A stretch of DNA of 51,289 bases from Acidocella sp. (GTDB lineage Bacteria; Pseudomonadota; Alphaproteobacteria; Acetobacterales; Acetobacteraceae), in assembly GCA_026224875.1 (NCBI GenBank), contig JAMFRU010000040.1:1-51289 (forward strand). The letters are read 5' to 3'. The notes beneath the pieces are model-generated. The model saw only the letters and a list, made by a program, of their open reading frames with translations, did no database searches and had not been told where the DNA came from. The translations under genes and the position numbers were made by a program. Shown here piece after piece: positions 27,015 to 35,203 of this stretch; the stretch's first letter is position 1, and each line of letters starts with the position of its first letter.

Positions 27015-28396
27015 GGTGCATCCTGGTCAATCGCATTCAACTCCGCCGCCACGTCCACAATCCCATTCGAGGCCGCAACGGTTTTTACCCCCGTCTCTTT
27101 CGAAATCTGTCCGGCATTCACCAGCGTGGCCACCGCCTGCGCCTCCTTCAACCGGTCATCGGCCGAAAGCGGGTACCAGCGCGGCCAGCGCAACCGCACA
27201 CGCTGCGTCACATCCAACGCCCCCACACGCTCGCCATTCACCACCAGCGGAAACAGCTGCGACGCGCGCATCACCATTTTCACCAGCGTCAAAATTCCGC
27301 CATCGCCATAAGAGATCCGCAAATTATCCGCGAGCCAGATCAGCCCCTGGTTCATCAACTCCAACGCCCGCCCGCTTTGCGCCGTCGTCAAACGGTCCGC
27401 ACTCGCCCGGTTGCCATGCACACTCTCCAGCGCAAATTCCCGCAGCGTCCGCACATAAGAAATCACGGCTTCGGCCGCCGTCCCGCCAATTTCCAGCAAC
27501 TTGGCATCACCTTTTTCAGAGACCACAAGCGCATTCCCCGCGCCCTTCACAATCTCCGTATCGCTGGTCGCAGGCTCCTTAATCAGCAGCGTCGGATCAG
27601 AGCTATATTTCAACCCCCGCCCCGCCTGGCTCAACTGATAATCAATCTCAATATTTGTATCGATCGCGGTCCTGAACGTACACCCGCCATCAACGCCCCC
27701 GCCGCCCGGCAGATTTTTAATCCACACCACCGGCACAAATCCCAGCCCATGCACAACGCTGCGGCTCTCATCGCGTACCGGCTGATCATCATCATTCCAC
27801 GGCAAATACCAGATCTCACTATCGGCATCCCAAACCCGCTGAAACCAATATAATGCCGCCGGATCAACATCCGCATAGCCCTGCGCCAGCAAATCAGCGC
27901 CGCTCACCCTGTATTTCTCAGTCACACTCGCCAGCGTATCCGGTGCATCAACCCGCCACACCGGCGTCAAATACAAGCTCTCCAGCACCGAGAAAAACAC
28001 CCGCCCCTGCAACACCCTGAACAATATCGCAACCGACCCCACAGCACCCCGCAGTGCCGCATCGATCATCACCTCGTTCAACCGCGCCTCGGCAATCACA
28101 TCCTGCAACACCCGCACCAGCCCGGCATCTTCCGCATCCAACGCCGGAAAATGCCCAGCACTGAACAGCAGCGCCACCGAATCCTCCACAACAATCCGGC
28201 ACAGCCCATACCGCACGGAAGGCCGGCGCAGCCGCAGCGGAATATACTCCCCGGCCCCATTGCGCTCCTCATGGAATTGATACGGTAAATTATCGTAAAG
28301 CGTGCCATCCAGCACCCGCCGCAACACATCCAGCCTCGCCACCCGCGCCGGCAAATTCATATCGGCCGGGATCGTGGCGCAAATCGTCTCGAACAT
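27011..28396 (-). CDS. Portal protein (SPP1 gp6-like)
   Basis: A 461-residue portal which forms the twelve-fold DNA channel of the head. Recognisable segments include LPYQFHEERNGAGEYIPLRL, VRYGLCRIVVEDSVALLF, SLYLTPVWRVDAPDTLA, a long central stem region around YQLSQAGRGLKYSSDPTLLI and SADRLTTAQSGRALELMNQG near residue 345. It lies 16 bases after the terminase stop, as in most tailed phages. The length is typical. Confidence 0.88.
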   Translation of the reverse strand: MFETICATIPADMNLPARVARLDVLRRVLDGTLYDNLPYQFHEERNGAGEYIPLRLRRPSVRYGLCRIVVEDSVALLFSAGHFPALDAEDAGLVRVLQDVIAEARLNEVMIDAALRGAVGSVAILFRVLQGRVFFSVLESLYLTPVWRVDAPDTLASVTEKYRVSGADLLAQGYADVDPAALYWFQRVWDADSEIWYLPWNDDDQPVRDESRSVVHGLGFVPVVWIKNLPGGGGVDGGCTFRTAIDTNIEIDYQLSQAGRGLKYSSDPTLLIKEPATSDTEIVKGAGNALVVSEKGDAKLLEIGGTAAEAVISYVRTLREFALESVHGNRASADRLTTAQSGRALELMNQGLIWLADNLRISYGDGGILTLVKMVMRASQLFPLVVNGERVGALDVTQRVRLRWPRWYPLSADDRLKEAQAVATLVNAGQISKETGVKTVAASNGIVDVAAELNAIDQDAP

Positions 28397-28412
28397 GCAT
28401 ATATCCCGTCAA

Positions 28413-29768
28413 TCAGCGGCTTAAAAAAGACATATTCAACCGCCGCGCCGGCTGTGCCGTACAACCCGCCAGCGTATTCACCGCGCGCGAAAGCGCATCC
28501 ACCTGGTCATCCTTCATACTGTGCGGAAACGCCTTCAACTCCGCCAGCAACGCATCATTCCAAGGTGCCACCACCAACGCCACGCTCCCCGCATCCATTT
28601 GGGTCGCCGCCGGCATCGCCCGCACCACCTTGGCCTCCCGCTCCGGAGACGAAACAATCTTATACCCCGCCAACCCCCGGCTCAGCATCGCAATCTGCGC
28701 CACCCCGGCCTGGCCCGGGTCCTGCGGCAACGCCACAATCACCCCAGTTCCATCCTTCCGCGCCGTCTCCTGTATCCGTGCTTCAACCTGTCCCGGCGTG
28801 CCCTGGAATCGCACCACATCCAGCACCACCATCACATTATCCGCCGTAACACCCAGCTTCAGCCCCACGGTATAATCCGGACGCCGCCCCGCCGCCGGCA
28901 GGCTCGCCGCCAAATCCCAACCCCGCACGCAATGGCGCACAGCCGGCGCCTCGGGCAAAATCTGCACCCGCTCCGTCCTGAACAAAGCCGCATCCGGCGG
29001 CCGCGGCGCCTGCTGATACATCGCCGCAAACGCCCGCTCGCCCACTTCAAGCCGCCGCCGCGCCACCGCCGCCGCATCCTGCCATTCCGGCCACAGCACC
29101 TCACCAGGCGGCCGCCCCAGAGCATCGCCCGCCTCGGCCACCGCCGGCAGCCGCAAACACTCCCACCCGGCCTCAGCACCGTGCAACCGGCCCGCCAGAT
29201 CATCCTCATGCCAACGCGTCATAATCAGCACGACCCGCCCGCCAGGCTTCAACCGCGCCGAAAGCTCACCCCGGTACCAATCATACAAAGCATCCCGGGC
29301 CACCTGGCTCTCAGCGTCAGCCCAGGATTTAACCGGATCATCGATTAGGATGAGATCCGCCCGCCGCCCGGTAATCGGCCCTCGCACCCCTGTTGCAAAA
29401 TACTCAGCGCCGCCCTCAAGTGTAAACCGCGAAGCCGCCTTGCTCTCCTTGGCAATCCCCATGCCCAGCAAACCGGCATGGCCTTCAACCACCCGCCGCA
29501 CCCCCAGCCCAAAATACCCTGCCAGAGACGCCGTATGCGCCACCGCAATCACCTGGGCCTTGTCACTGCGCGCCATAAACCAGGCCGGAAACAGTACAGA
29601 CCCATAGGTCGATTTCGCCGAACCCGGCGGCATCTGCACCATCAACCGGTCGCAGCGCCCATCCGCCACATCCTGCAACCGGCTGATCAGATATTCATGA
29701 TGCCCCGCCGGTTTCAGATTTCTCTCCGCCATCACCTGGCGGGAAAACTCTAAAAACCCGTTAGCCAT
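28413..29768 (-). CDS. Terminase large subunit
   Basis: A 451-residue ATP-driven packaging motor and nuclease. The Walker A box is MPPGSAKST (residues ~46-54) and the Walker B is RRADLILIDDP (~135-145), followed by VVLIMTRWHEDDLAGRL for coupling. The nuclease domain starts at CVRGWDLAASLPAAG (~285) with the metal-binding Asp, and ends with HDQ-like KDDQVDALSRAVN. ATG 29768 is used rather than TTG 29771. No separate small terminase is obvious; one of the two HTH proteins upstream may serve. Confidence 0.93.
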   Translation of the reverse strand: MANGFLEFSRQVMAERNLKPAGHHEYLISRLQDVADGRCDRLMVQMPPGSAKSTYGSVLFPAWFMARSDKAQVIAVAHTASLAGYFGLGVRRVVEGHAGLLGMGIAKESKAASRFTLEGGAEYFATGVRGPITGRRADLILIDDPVKSWADAESQVARDALYDWYRGELSARLKPGGRVVLIMTRWHEDDLAGRLHGAEAGWECLRLPAVAEAGDALGRPPGEVLWPEWQDAAAVARRRLEVGERAFAAMYQQAPRPPDAALFRTERVQILPEAPAVRHCVRGWDLAASLPAAGRRPDYTVGLKLGVTADNVMVVLDVVRFQGTPGQVEARIQETARKDGTGVIVALPQDPGQAGVAQIAMLSRGLAGYKIVSSPEREAKVVRAMPAATQMDAGSVALVVAPWNDALLAELKAFPHSMKDDQVDALSRAVNTLAGCTAQPARRLNMSFLSR

Positions 29769-29819
29769 CAATCTTTAAACAACCCTGTCTCTGCCGGGGA
29801 AAGAACCAGCATGACAAGA

Positions 29820-29849
29820 TGTATAGTTCAACATGGGGTATGTGGGCAA
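29820..29849 (-). promoter_or_regulatory. Putative late promoter before terminase
   Basis: In the 114-base gap before terminase, the minus strand has TTGCCC (29849-29844) and TATACA (29825-29820) separated by 18 bases. This would start the 25-kb late transcript. It is the only sizeable gap among the structural genes, which supports a regulated promoter here. Confidence 0.4.
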
Positions 29850-29882
29850 CAACAAAAATAACGTCGCGTTAGAATAAATTTA

Positions 29883-30377
29883 TCAACCGGCACCCAGCGC
29901 CTGTAACAGCAGCTCCACCGCCTGCCCATGCCAGCGCTGTACAGACTTATGGTCAGCCCCCAGCATCGTCCCAATCCGCCGCCACGGAAACAAATGCCGC
30001 AACGTCACCGGGTGCACGAGCGCCCGTGCCCCCACAATCCGGCGCATCACATATTTGGCCTCGGGTATTAATGTTAGCCAGCCAAACGCCTCATCCATCT
30101 GGTCTATTGCTGCGGCACTCGGCACCGGCGGCCGCACTGCAGCATTCTGCCAGCCATAGGCATCGGCAGCACTTTGCACCACGTCAAACCGCATCGTCCG
30201 TATCTGCGTCGAATATCCTTTTCCCGGCAGCGCCAGCAACGTCGCCCCCGCCGCCTCAAACCGCGCCACCATCTCCTCAACTGTCAGCCCCGGAACGGTC
30301 TTTATACTGACAATTGCAGTTTTGGCGCCCGAACCCAGTAATTCCCGGCCCCTGAATGCCCTAATACCTTCGTTCAT
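29883..30377 (-). CDS. DUF6362-like HTH protein, candidate late regulator
   Basis: A 164-residue protein of a family common in alphaproteobacterial prophages. The C-terminal half has MDEAFGWLTLIPEAKYVMRR, RALVHPVTLRHLFPWRRIG and MLGADHKSVQRWHGQAVELL; the last stretch reads as a helix-turn-helix. Its place just upstream of terminase is typical of late activators or small terminases. Which of these it is cannot be told here. It is translationally coupled (ATGA) to the gene before it. Confidence 0.65.
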   Translation of the reverse strand: MNEGIRAFRGRELLGSGAKTAIVSIKTVPGLTVEEMVARFEAAGATLLALPGKGYSTQIRTMRFDVVQSAADAYGWQNAAVRPPVPSAAAIDQMDEAFGWLTLIPEAKYVMRRIVGARALVHPVTLRHLFPWRRIGTMLGADHKSVQRWHGQAVELLLQALGAG

Positions 30378-30658
30378 TTTTCATCTCCTTTCGGATAGGG
30401 GTCACTACTTATCAATCCCCAGGTTAGCGCATGCCCCGCCGGCAAAGCCGCACGATGTGGATCTTCCAACATGTCATATCCCTTCACCACCACCGGTGCC
30501 CTCACCGGCGCTTGGGCCCGCAACCGCCGGCCCCGCTCAATCACCGTATTGCGCGACAACCCAAGCCGCAGCCCAATCGCCGCCCAGGTTTCACCCCCGC
30601 CCCGCATCTCACAGATCACTCTATCCGCCGCCCCCGTCCACTCCCGTGCCTGTGGCAT
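30374..30658 (-). CDS. Small HTH DNA-binding protein
   Basis: A 94-residue protein with a GcrA-like or Myb-like helix-turn-helix near residues 6-45: WTGAADRVICEMRGGGETWA then IGLRLGLSRNTVIERGRRLR. The C-terminus has PAGHALTWGLISSDPYP, a short motif often seen in such prophage proteins. The start ATG 30658 is fixed by a perfect AGGAGG (30669-30664) five bases upstream. It is the first gene under the repressor-controlled minus-strand promoter. Confidence 0.7.
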   Translation of the reverse strand: MPQAREWTGAADRVICEMRGGGETWAAIGLRLGLSRNTVIERGRRLRAQAPVRAPVVVKGYDMLEDPHRAALPAGHALTWGLISSDPYPKGDEK

Positions 30659-30680
30659 CCGCACCTCCTATGCTCACGCT

Positions 30681-30758
30681 CTAACGTTTACATAGTTAGA
30701 CATACTAACAATACATGTCAAGTAATACTAACATTGAGTTTGTCTCTCATCCTGTTAG
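30681..30758. promoter_or_regulatory. Repressor operator cluster and divergent promoters
   Basis: Five copies of the half-site CTAAC/GTTAG occur in 78 bases, at 30681-30685, 30695-30699, 30705-30709, 30728-30732 and 30754-30758. The middle pair forms the perfect palindrome GTTAG-ACATA-CTAAC (30695-30709). On the minus strand a perfect TTGACA (-35, 30721-30716) stands just before this palindrome, so a bound repressor would cover the lytic promoter. The outer half-sites flank the repressor's own start. Function is inferred. Confidence 0.7.
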
Positions 30759-30766
30759 AACAATCT

Positions 30767-31099
30767 ATGGCCGCAAAAAAACAGCCCCCAACAGAAACCG
30801 TCGGTGCCCGCATCCGCGCACTGCGTCTCGCTGCAAACATGACCCAGGATGAATTCGCCACGAAGCTGAACGTGTCACGTTCCGCCATCGCGCAATGGGA
30901 AACCGACCGCGCCGGCCAGATACGTGACAATATGGAGCGCATCGCGAAAGTGCTGAATACTTCGCTAGGCTATCTTGTCTCGGGCGAAACCGGCTCACTG
31001 CTCGGCGACGAGCTCGCCCTCATGCGCCTCTACCGCGCCTGCTCCCCCGAAGACCGCCGCATCCTAATATTAACCGCCCGCCGCCTCGCCCGCGGCTAG
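30767..31099 (+). CDS. XRE-family repressor of the phage-like element
   Basis: A 110-residue Cro/CI-type regulator. The helix-turn-helix spans about residues 12-66, with IRALRLAANMTQDEFATKLN, VSRSAIAQWETDRAGQ and MERIAKVLNTSLGYLVSG. There is no peptidase domain, so release would not be by RecA-stimulated self-cleavage. The C-terminus (LMRLYRACSPEDRRILILTA) is the usual dimerisation tail of short repressors. It is transcribed away from the structural genes, with clustered CTAAC sites between. Confidence 0.9.
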   Translation: MAAKKQPPTETVGARIRALRLAANMTQDEFATKLNVSRSAIAQWETDRAGQIRDNMERIAKVLNTSLGYLVSGETGSLLGDELALMRLYRACSPEDRRILILTARRLARG

Positions 31100-31107
31100 C
31101 GTCGTTT

Positions 31108-31143
31108 CGAGACCATATTTTTCTGTGTTTTGCAAAAATCTCG
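31108..31143. terminator. Possible bidirectional terminator
   Basis: Between the convergent repressor and glycosyltransferase genes, CGAGA (31108-31112) pairs TCTCG (31139-31143), and TTTTT pairs AAAAA further in, with small bulges. The A/T runs serve both directions. The pairing is imperfect. Confidence 0.35.
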
Positions 31144-31146
31144 CGT

Positions 31147-33711
31147 TCAATCTTCCGGCCCCAGCACACGCAACTCCCGGTAAACCCCGCCCTCCCGCGA
31201 AAAATGCGGGCTGTAATAGGGGTCTTTCGGCAACAATTTCGCATAACGCTGCCGCATCACTTCGTTCTCATACATAAACCGCGCAACCTTTACGGGGTCC
31301 GTATCATCGCCCCGGCTCATGCTTTCCCTGTGCTCAGCCACGGCATCAGGCATATAAATAACCTTGGCGCCGCCTTGAGTTATCTTCACGCATAAATCTA
31401 TATCGTTGAACGCGATGGTCAGATCACGCTCATCAAACCCGCCCACAGCCTCAAACATGGTGCGCCGCACCAGCATGCAGGCCCCAGTCACGGCCGAAAC
31501 CTCCTGGGCCGCCATATTATGCATCATATAGCCCGGCGCATCACCCGCTATGCCCCTGAACGCATGGTCCGCCACCCCGCCCACGCCCAGCACCACCCCG
31601 GCATGCTGCACCAGCCCACCCGGATAAAGCAGCTTTGCCCCCACCACGCCCACGAGCGGGTCCGCCAGCGCCTCGTCCAGCATCACCCGCAGCCAGGCAT
31701 CATCCTCGACAAACACATCGTTATTCAGCATCAGCAAAAATTCATGCCCCGCCGCGCGCGCGCCAATATTATTAATCCGTGAATAGTTGAACGGCTCGGC
31801 AATCCGCAACACCTTGGTCTGCGGCAAATTAGCCTGCTCCGCCGCAAACACCTCGGCCTCCGGCGAGCCCGACCAATTATCCAGCAGAATAATCTCATAC
31901 TTCACGCCCTTGGTATGGCGCCGGATCGCATCCACGCATGCACGCGTCATCTCTATATGGTCCCGGAACGGGATCAGAATGGACACCCCAGCCTTTTTGC
32001 GCCGTGCCGCCGGAATCTCCCATGCCGCCCGGTAACAGGTCAGCCCGCCCCGGCTTTCAACCACCGCCGGCACACCGCGCCGCGCCAAATGCGCCGCCAC
32101 AGCCTGGGCTCCCGCCGCCGCCGCCTTCGGCTTTGCCCCAGAGCCTCCCGCCGCGGTCGAAGCCCCAGATTTGCGCCAATGATACAACACCTCCGGCACA
32201 TGATGGACCTGCTCAGCCTGCAAAATCTCGCACAGCCGCAACAGCAGATCATGATCCTGCGCCCCATCCAGCGCTGCATCCAACCCGCCCGCCTGGCGCA
32301 GCACCGCCGCCTCCACCAGCACAAAATGGCAGATGTAATTAACATCCAGCAAAAACCGGTAATTGAAATCCGGCTTAAAATGCGGCTCGCTCAACCCGCC
32401 GCCCTGCTCCACTTTATCCTCATCGGAATAAAGCAGCTTTGCCCCGGTCACCGCCTGGGCCCGCAGCATAATCTCCAGCGCCCCAGGCTCCAGCAGATCA
32501 TCATGGTCCAAAAACGCCACAAACGCCCCTTTGGCAGCCTTAATCCCAGCATTCGTCGCCCGCGCAATCCCGCCATTCTTCTTCTGCGGCAGTAACTTTA
32601 TCCGCGCATCCTTATCAGTCAGCGCCCGCATCGCCTTGGTCAACGCCGCATCCCCGCTCGCATCATCCACCAGCAGCAGCTCCCAATGCGGGTAACTCTG
32701 CCCCCGCACCGCATCCACCGCCGCCAAAAACGCCCCAATCTCCGGCCGGTAAACCGGGCAAACAATCGAAACCAGCGGCGACCCCATCGGCCGCGCCCCA
32801 TACCGAGCCACCGCCCTGGGCAAAGCCAACGGCAAAGACTCAGCAGCCCAGGCCGCATAATCCCCCAGCAAATACCGGTCCCGCGGCAGCGCCGCCTTCA
32901 AATCCCGCCGCAGATGAAACGCAAAGGCAAACAACTCATCCGCCCGCTTAATCAACCCCTCGATCCGCTCCCGCGCCGTATCCTCCGGATACACAATCTC
33001 ATACGGGCTATTTTGCAGCTCCTCGCGCCCCGGCATGGCAAAAAACCGAAACACCGTCTGCACCCGCCGGCGCAACGCCTGCGGCGGCGCAAAACTAAAC
33101 CCGCACGCCGCCTCGCATCCCACCGCCTCGGCAACGTCCGCCCGGTACTGGTCCGCCACCAGCTCGGCCACCGGCTGCCCCTCATAGGTCACCAGCACCC
33201 GCACCCCACCCAATTTGGTCCCAGCCTTATCATCCACCCGTAGCGCCCAGCCCTGGATCACCCCATCCACCATGCCATCGACCATGCCGTCGACGCGCAC
33301 CGGCTTGGCCAGGCAAAAATTGATCTCCGCCATCGCCGCCCCGCTGCGCGAGCTCATCGGCATCTCCACGCCATCCAGCGTGGCAAAGCGCAGCACATGG
33401 CGCAGTCCGTCATGGAAGCGTTCAGCAATCTTATAATAAAAGCCGATCCGGCTATTCTGCAGGCTCACCAGCCGCGCATCATCGCGGTGCTGGTCACAAT
33501 CCACCACATCCGCGATTACATTATCGACCAGCACCCGCATCGTCAGGCTCTCGCTTGGCCTGTCAAAATCCAGCGCCCAGCCACCAACCGCATTGTCCTC
33601 AATCCGGTCCAAAAAGCATAACAGCCTGCGCTCCGCCGGCGGCTCTATTTTATCCACCGCTACTTTATCAGCCGCAATATTATTGGCCTTCCCCGCCGCC
33701 CGCTTCGCCAT
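31147..33711 (-). CDS. Tandem family-2 glycosyltransferase with duplicated N-terminal module
   Basis: An 854-residue protein. Residues ~30-240 contain two copies of one beta-type module (GWALDFDRP... and GWALRVDDK..., each ending in a GF(Y/S)(Y/F) strand). The first GT-A domain begins near residue 305 (PLVSIVCPVYRPEIGAFLAA) with DDAS and the metal-binding FLDHDDLLEPGAL. The second begins near residue 575 (GVSILIPFRDHIEMTRACVD) with LLDNWS and LMLNNDVFVEDDAW, then FNDIDLCVKI. Such enzymes add sugars to O-antigen or exopolysaccharide chains at the inner membrane face. It is probably co-transcribed with the two genes upstream. Confidence 0.88.
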   Translation of the reverse strand: MAKRAAGKANNIAADKVAVDKIEPPAERRLLCFLDRIEDNAVGGWALDFDRPSESLTMRVLVDNVIADVVDCDQHRDDARLVSLQNSRIGFYYKIAERFHDGLRHVLRFATLDGVEMPMSSRSGAAMAEINFCLAKPVRVDGMVDGMVDGVIQGWALRVDDKAGTKLGGVRVLVTYEGQPVAELVADQYRADVAEAVGCEAACGFSFAPPQALRRRVQTVFRFFAMPGREELQNSPYEIVYPEDTARERIEGLIKRADELFAFAFHLRRDLKAALPRDRYLLGDYAAWAAESLPLALPRAVARYGARPMGSPLVSIVCPVYRPEIGAFLAAVDAVRGQSYPHWELLLVDDASGDAALTKAMRALTDKDARIKLLPQKKNGGIARATNAGIKAAKGAFVAFLDHDDLLEPGALEIMLRAQAVTGAKLLYSDEDKVEQGGGLSEPHFKPDFNYRFLLDVNYICHFVLVEAAVLRQAGGLDAALDGAQDHDLLLRLCEILQAEQVHHVPEVLYHWRKSGASTAAGGSGAKPKAAAAGAQAVAAHLARRGVPAVVESRGGLTCYRAAWEIPAARRKKAGVSILIPFRDHIEMTRACVDAIRRHTKGVKYEIILLDNWSGSPEAEVFAAEQANLPQTKVLRIAEPFNYSRINNIGARAAGHEFLLMLNNDVFVEDDAWLRVMLDEALADPLVGVVGAKLLYPGGLVQHAGVVLGVGGVADHAFRGIAGDAPGYMMHNMAAQEVSAVTGACMLVRRTMFEAVGGFDERDLTIAFNDIDLCVKITQGGAKVIYMPDAVAEHRESMSRGDDTDPVKVARFMYENEVMRQRYAKLLPKDPYYSPHFSREGGVYRELRVLGPED

Positions 33712-33753
33712 CCGGCCTTCAACCCTTCATTATTGTTAGCTCTGACAGCATTG

Positions 33754-34515
33754 TTAGCGCAGACCGCTCGCCGCCAGCGGCAGCAGCTTGGCCAACCGCC
33801 CCGCCCATTCCGCCTGCCCGTCCTCATCCTGGATCAAATCCTGCCTGATTTCTATCTCGACATAATCCAGCCCGCGCCGCTCGGCATGCACCGGCACACC
33901 GTAATCGCTCTCATCGCTCACGCTGTATGGATCGTTTTCCTCCACAACCAGCCCCGCCTCCGTACGCAACAACCCAGCCAACACCCGCGAAAACCGTGGC
34001 TTACGATTATACAGCACAGCCACATGCATCGTCCGCGCCTCACCCAGATAAACCGGCGTAAAACTATGCATCGCCACATAAATCACCCGCCCCGCCTTTT
34101 GCACACGGGCGTCAAGCAGCTGCGAAATCGCCGCATGATACGGCGCGAAAATCGCCGCCCGCCGCACCGCTTTCGCCGCCTCATCCAACCCCAGATTCCC
34201 CGGGATCACCGTCGCCTCGCTCAGCGCCGGAAACGCGCTCTCCGCCCCTCCCGGCCGGTTACAATCAATCACCAGCCGCGAATAATATTGCAGCACCGCC
34301 GGCGCATCCAGCAGCGCGCTCAACCGCCGCGTCACCCCGGCAATGCCGATATCACAGGCAATATGCCGGGCCAGCTCAGCGGCACTCACCCCCAAATCCC
34401 CCAACCCTCGAGGAATCGCTCGCCCCGCATGGTCCGCCGTCAACAAAAACCCCGCCGCCCCCTCAGGCCGCAGCAATTCCACCGGCCCCGGCTCATCAAC
34501 TGCCAGCAAGCTCAT
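33754..34515 (-). CDS. N-formylglutamate amidohydrolase family protein
   Basis: A 253-residue zinc-dependent hydrolase of the FGase family. LLTADHAGRAIPRGLGDLG gives the first His/metal region; YYSRLVIDCNRPGG carries the conserved Arg/Asp/Asn; VIYVAMHSFTPVY gives the second His, and GLDYVEIEIRQDLI the late Glu. No hut genes are near, so the substrate is open; several family members act on other N-formyl compounds. ATG 34515 overlaps the stop of the phosphatase gene (ATGA), preferred over 34524. Confidence 0.85.
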   Translation of the reverse strand: MSLLAVDEPGPVELLRPEGAAGFLLTADHAGRAIPRGLGDLGVSAAELARHIACDIGIAGVTRRLSALLDAPAVLQYYSRLVIDCNRPGGAESAFPALSEATVIPGNLGLDEAAKAVRRAAIFAPYHAAISQLLDARVQKAGRVIYVAMHSFTPVYLGEARTMHVAVLYNRKPRFSRVLAGLLRTEAGLVVEENDPYSVSDESDYGVPVHAERRGLDYVEIEIRQDLIQDEDGQAEWAGRLAKLLPLAASGLR

Positions 34516-35084
34516 ACCCGCCACACAATCTGCTCAGGCGCCGCCACGCGCGGGTCATACCGCAGCATCTCGCCATTCCCGACGGAAACCCCCGTCAACG
34601 CCAGAATAAACGCCCAATGGCTCACCAGCAGCGTCGTCGCCTCATCCGCCCGTGCCGCCATCACCTCACGAAACGCATTCGCCCGGCCAATCACCACGTC
34701 CTCCGGCTCTCGCCCCTCATGCCACCAGCGCACGGGCAAATGCCCAAACTCATGCTGCGGAAACCGCCCGGCCAGCACATCCGGCGCGCTGCCGATATCG
34801 CAGGCAAACGCCGCCCGCTCCCGCACCTCATGCATCACCTCCACCGGCACGCCCGGCAAAAGCCGCCGCACCGGCTCCGCCGTCTGCAGCGCCCTAGTAT
34901 AAGGTGAGACAATAATCCGCGTGAGCCCCAGTTCGCCCACCGCCTGCTCAGTCAGCACCAAAGCCGCAGCCTCGGCCTGAGCCTCCCCCAGTTCCGTCAG
35001 CTCCGGATCCTCAATCCCAGGGTCCCGCCGCGTCGCGGAAAAATGGTGGTTGAACCAGCTCTGACCGTGGCGAAGCAAAATCAT
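34512..35084 (-). CDS. Histidine phosphatase family protein
   Basis: A 190-residue branch-1 histidine phosphatase. ILLRHGQSWFNHHF supplies the RHG phospho-acceptor at the very N-terminus, VSPYTRALQTAEPV the second Arg, and TLLVSHWAFILALTG the second catalytic His. The substrate is unknown. The frame opens at 35129, but ATG 35084 follows AAGGA and places RHG at residue 5, as usual. It is the first gene of a three-gene minus operon. Confidence 0.87.
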   Translation of the reverse strand: MILLRHGQSWFNHHFSATRRDPGIEDPELTELGEAQAEAAALVLTEQAVGELGLTRIIVSPYTRALQTAEPVRRLLPGVPVEVMHEVRERAAFACDIGSAPDVLAGRFPQHEFGHLPVRWWHEGREPEDVVIGRANAFREVMAARADEATTLLVSHWAFILALTGVSVGNGEMLRYDPRVAAPEQIVWRV

Positions 35085-35203
35085 CGTGTATCCTTCATAG
35101 CCAAACCCTACAGGTCCCACCGGTGCCAAACCACCCCATCTGGATCAGAGGCTTGCTTTCCTCTATGCCCTGGCGCACTCTCTTCACACCGCAGAGGATG
35201 CCA

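Larger units (their letters stand above)
4790..31099. mobile_element. Phage-derived element with contractile tail, no integrase (GTA-like or remnant prophage)
   Basis: About 26.3 kb between recX and a glycosyltransferase. All structural and lysis genes are on the minus strand; one XRE repressor is divergent at the right end. The order is regulators, terminase, portal, scaffold, capsid, connectors, sheath, tube, chaperone, hub, baseplate, fibres, lysis. All genes are open and tightly packed, with many ATGA-type overlaps, which suggests recent selection. No integrase, transposase, excisionase, replication gene, prohead protease or tape-measure gene is seen. No flanking tRNA or direct repeat was found, so exact ends are uncertain. 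Confidence 0.9.

Noticed and set aside
4790-31099. Tailocin (headless tail bacteriocin)
   Set aside because: Terminase, portal, scaffold and major capsid genes are present and intact, so the particle should package DNA.
4770-31146. tRNA-based attachment sites at the element ends
   Set aside because: No tRNA gene or obvious direct repeat was found at either flank by eye.
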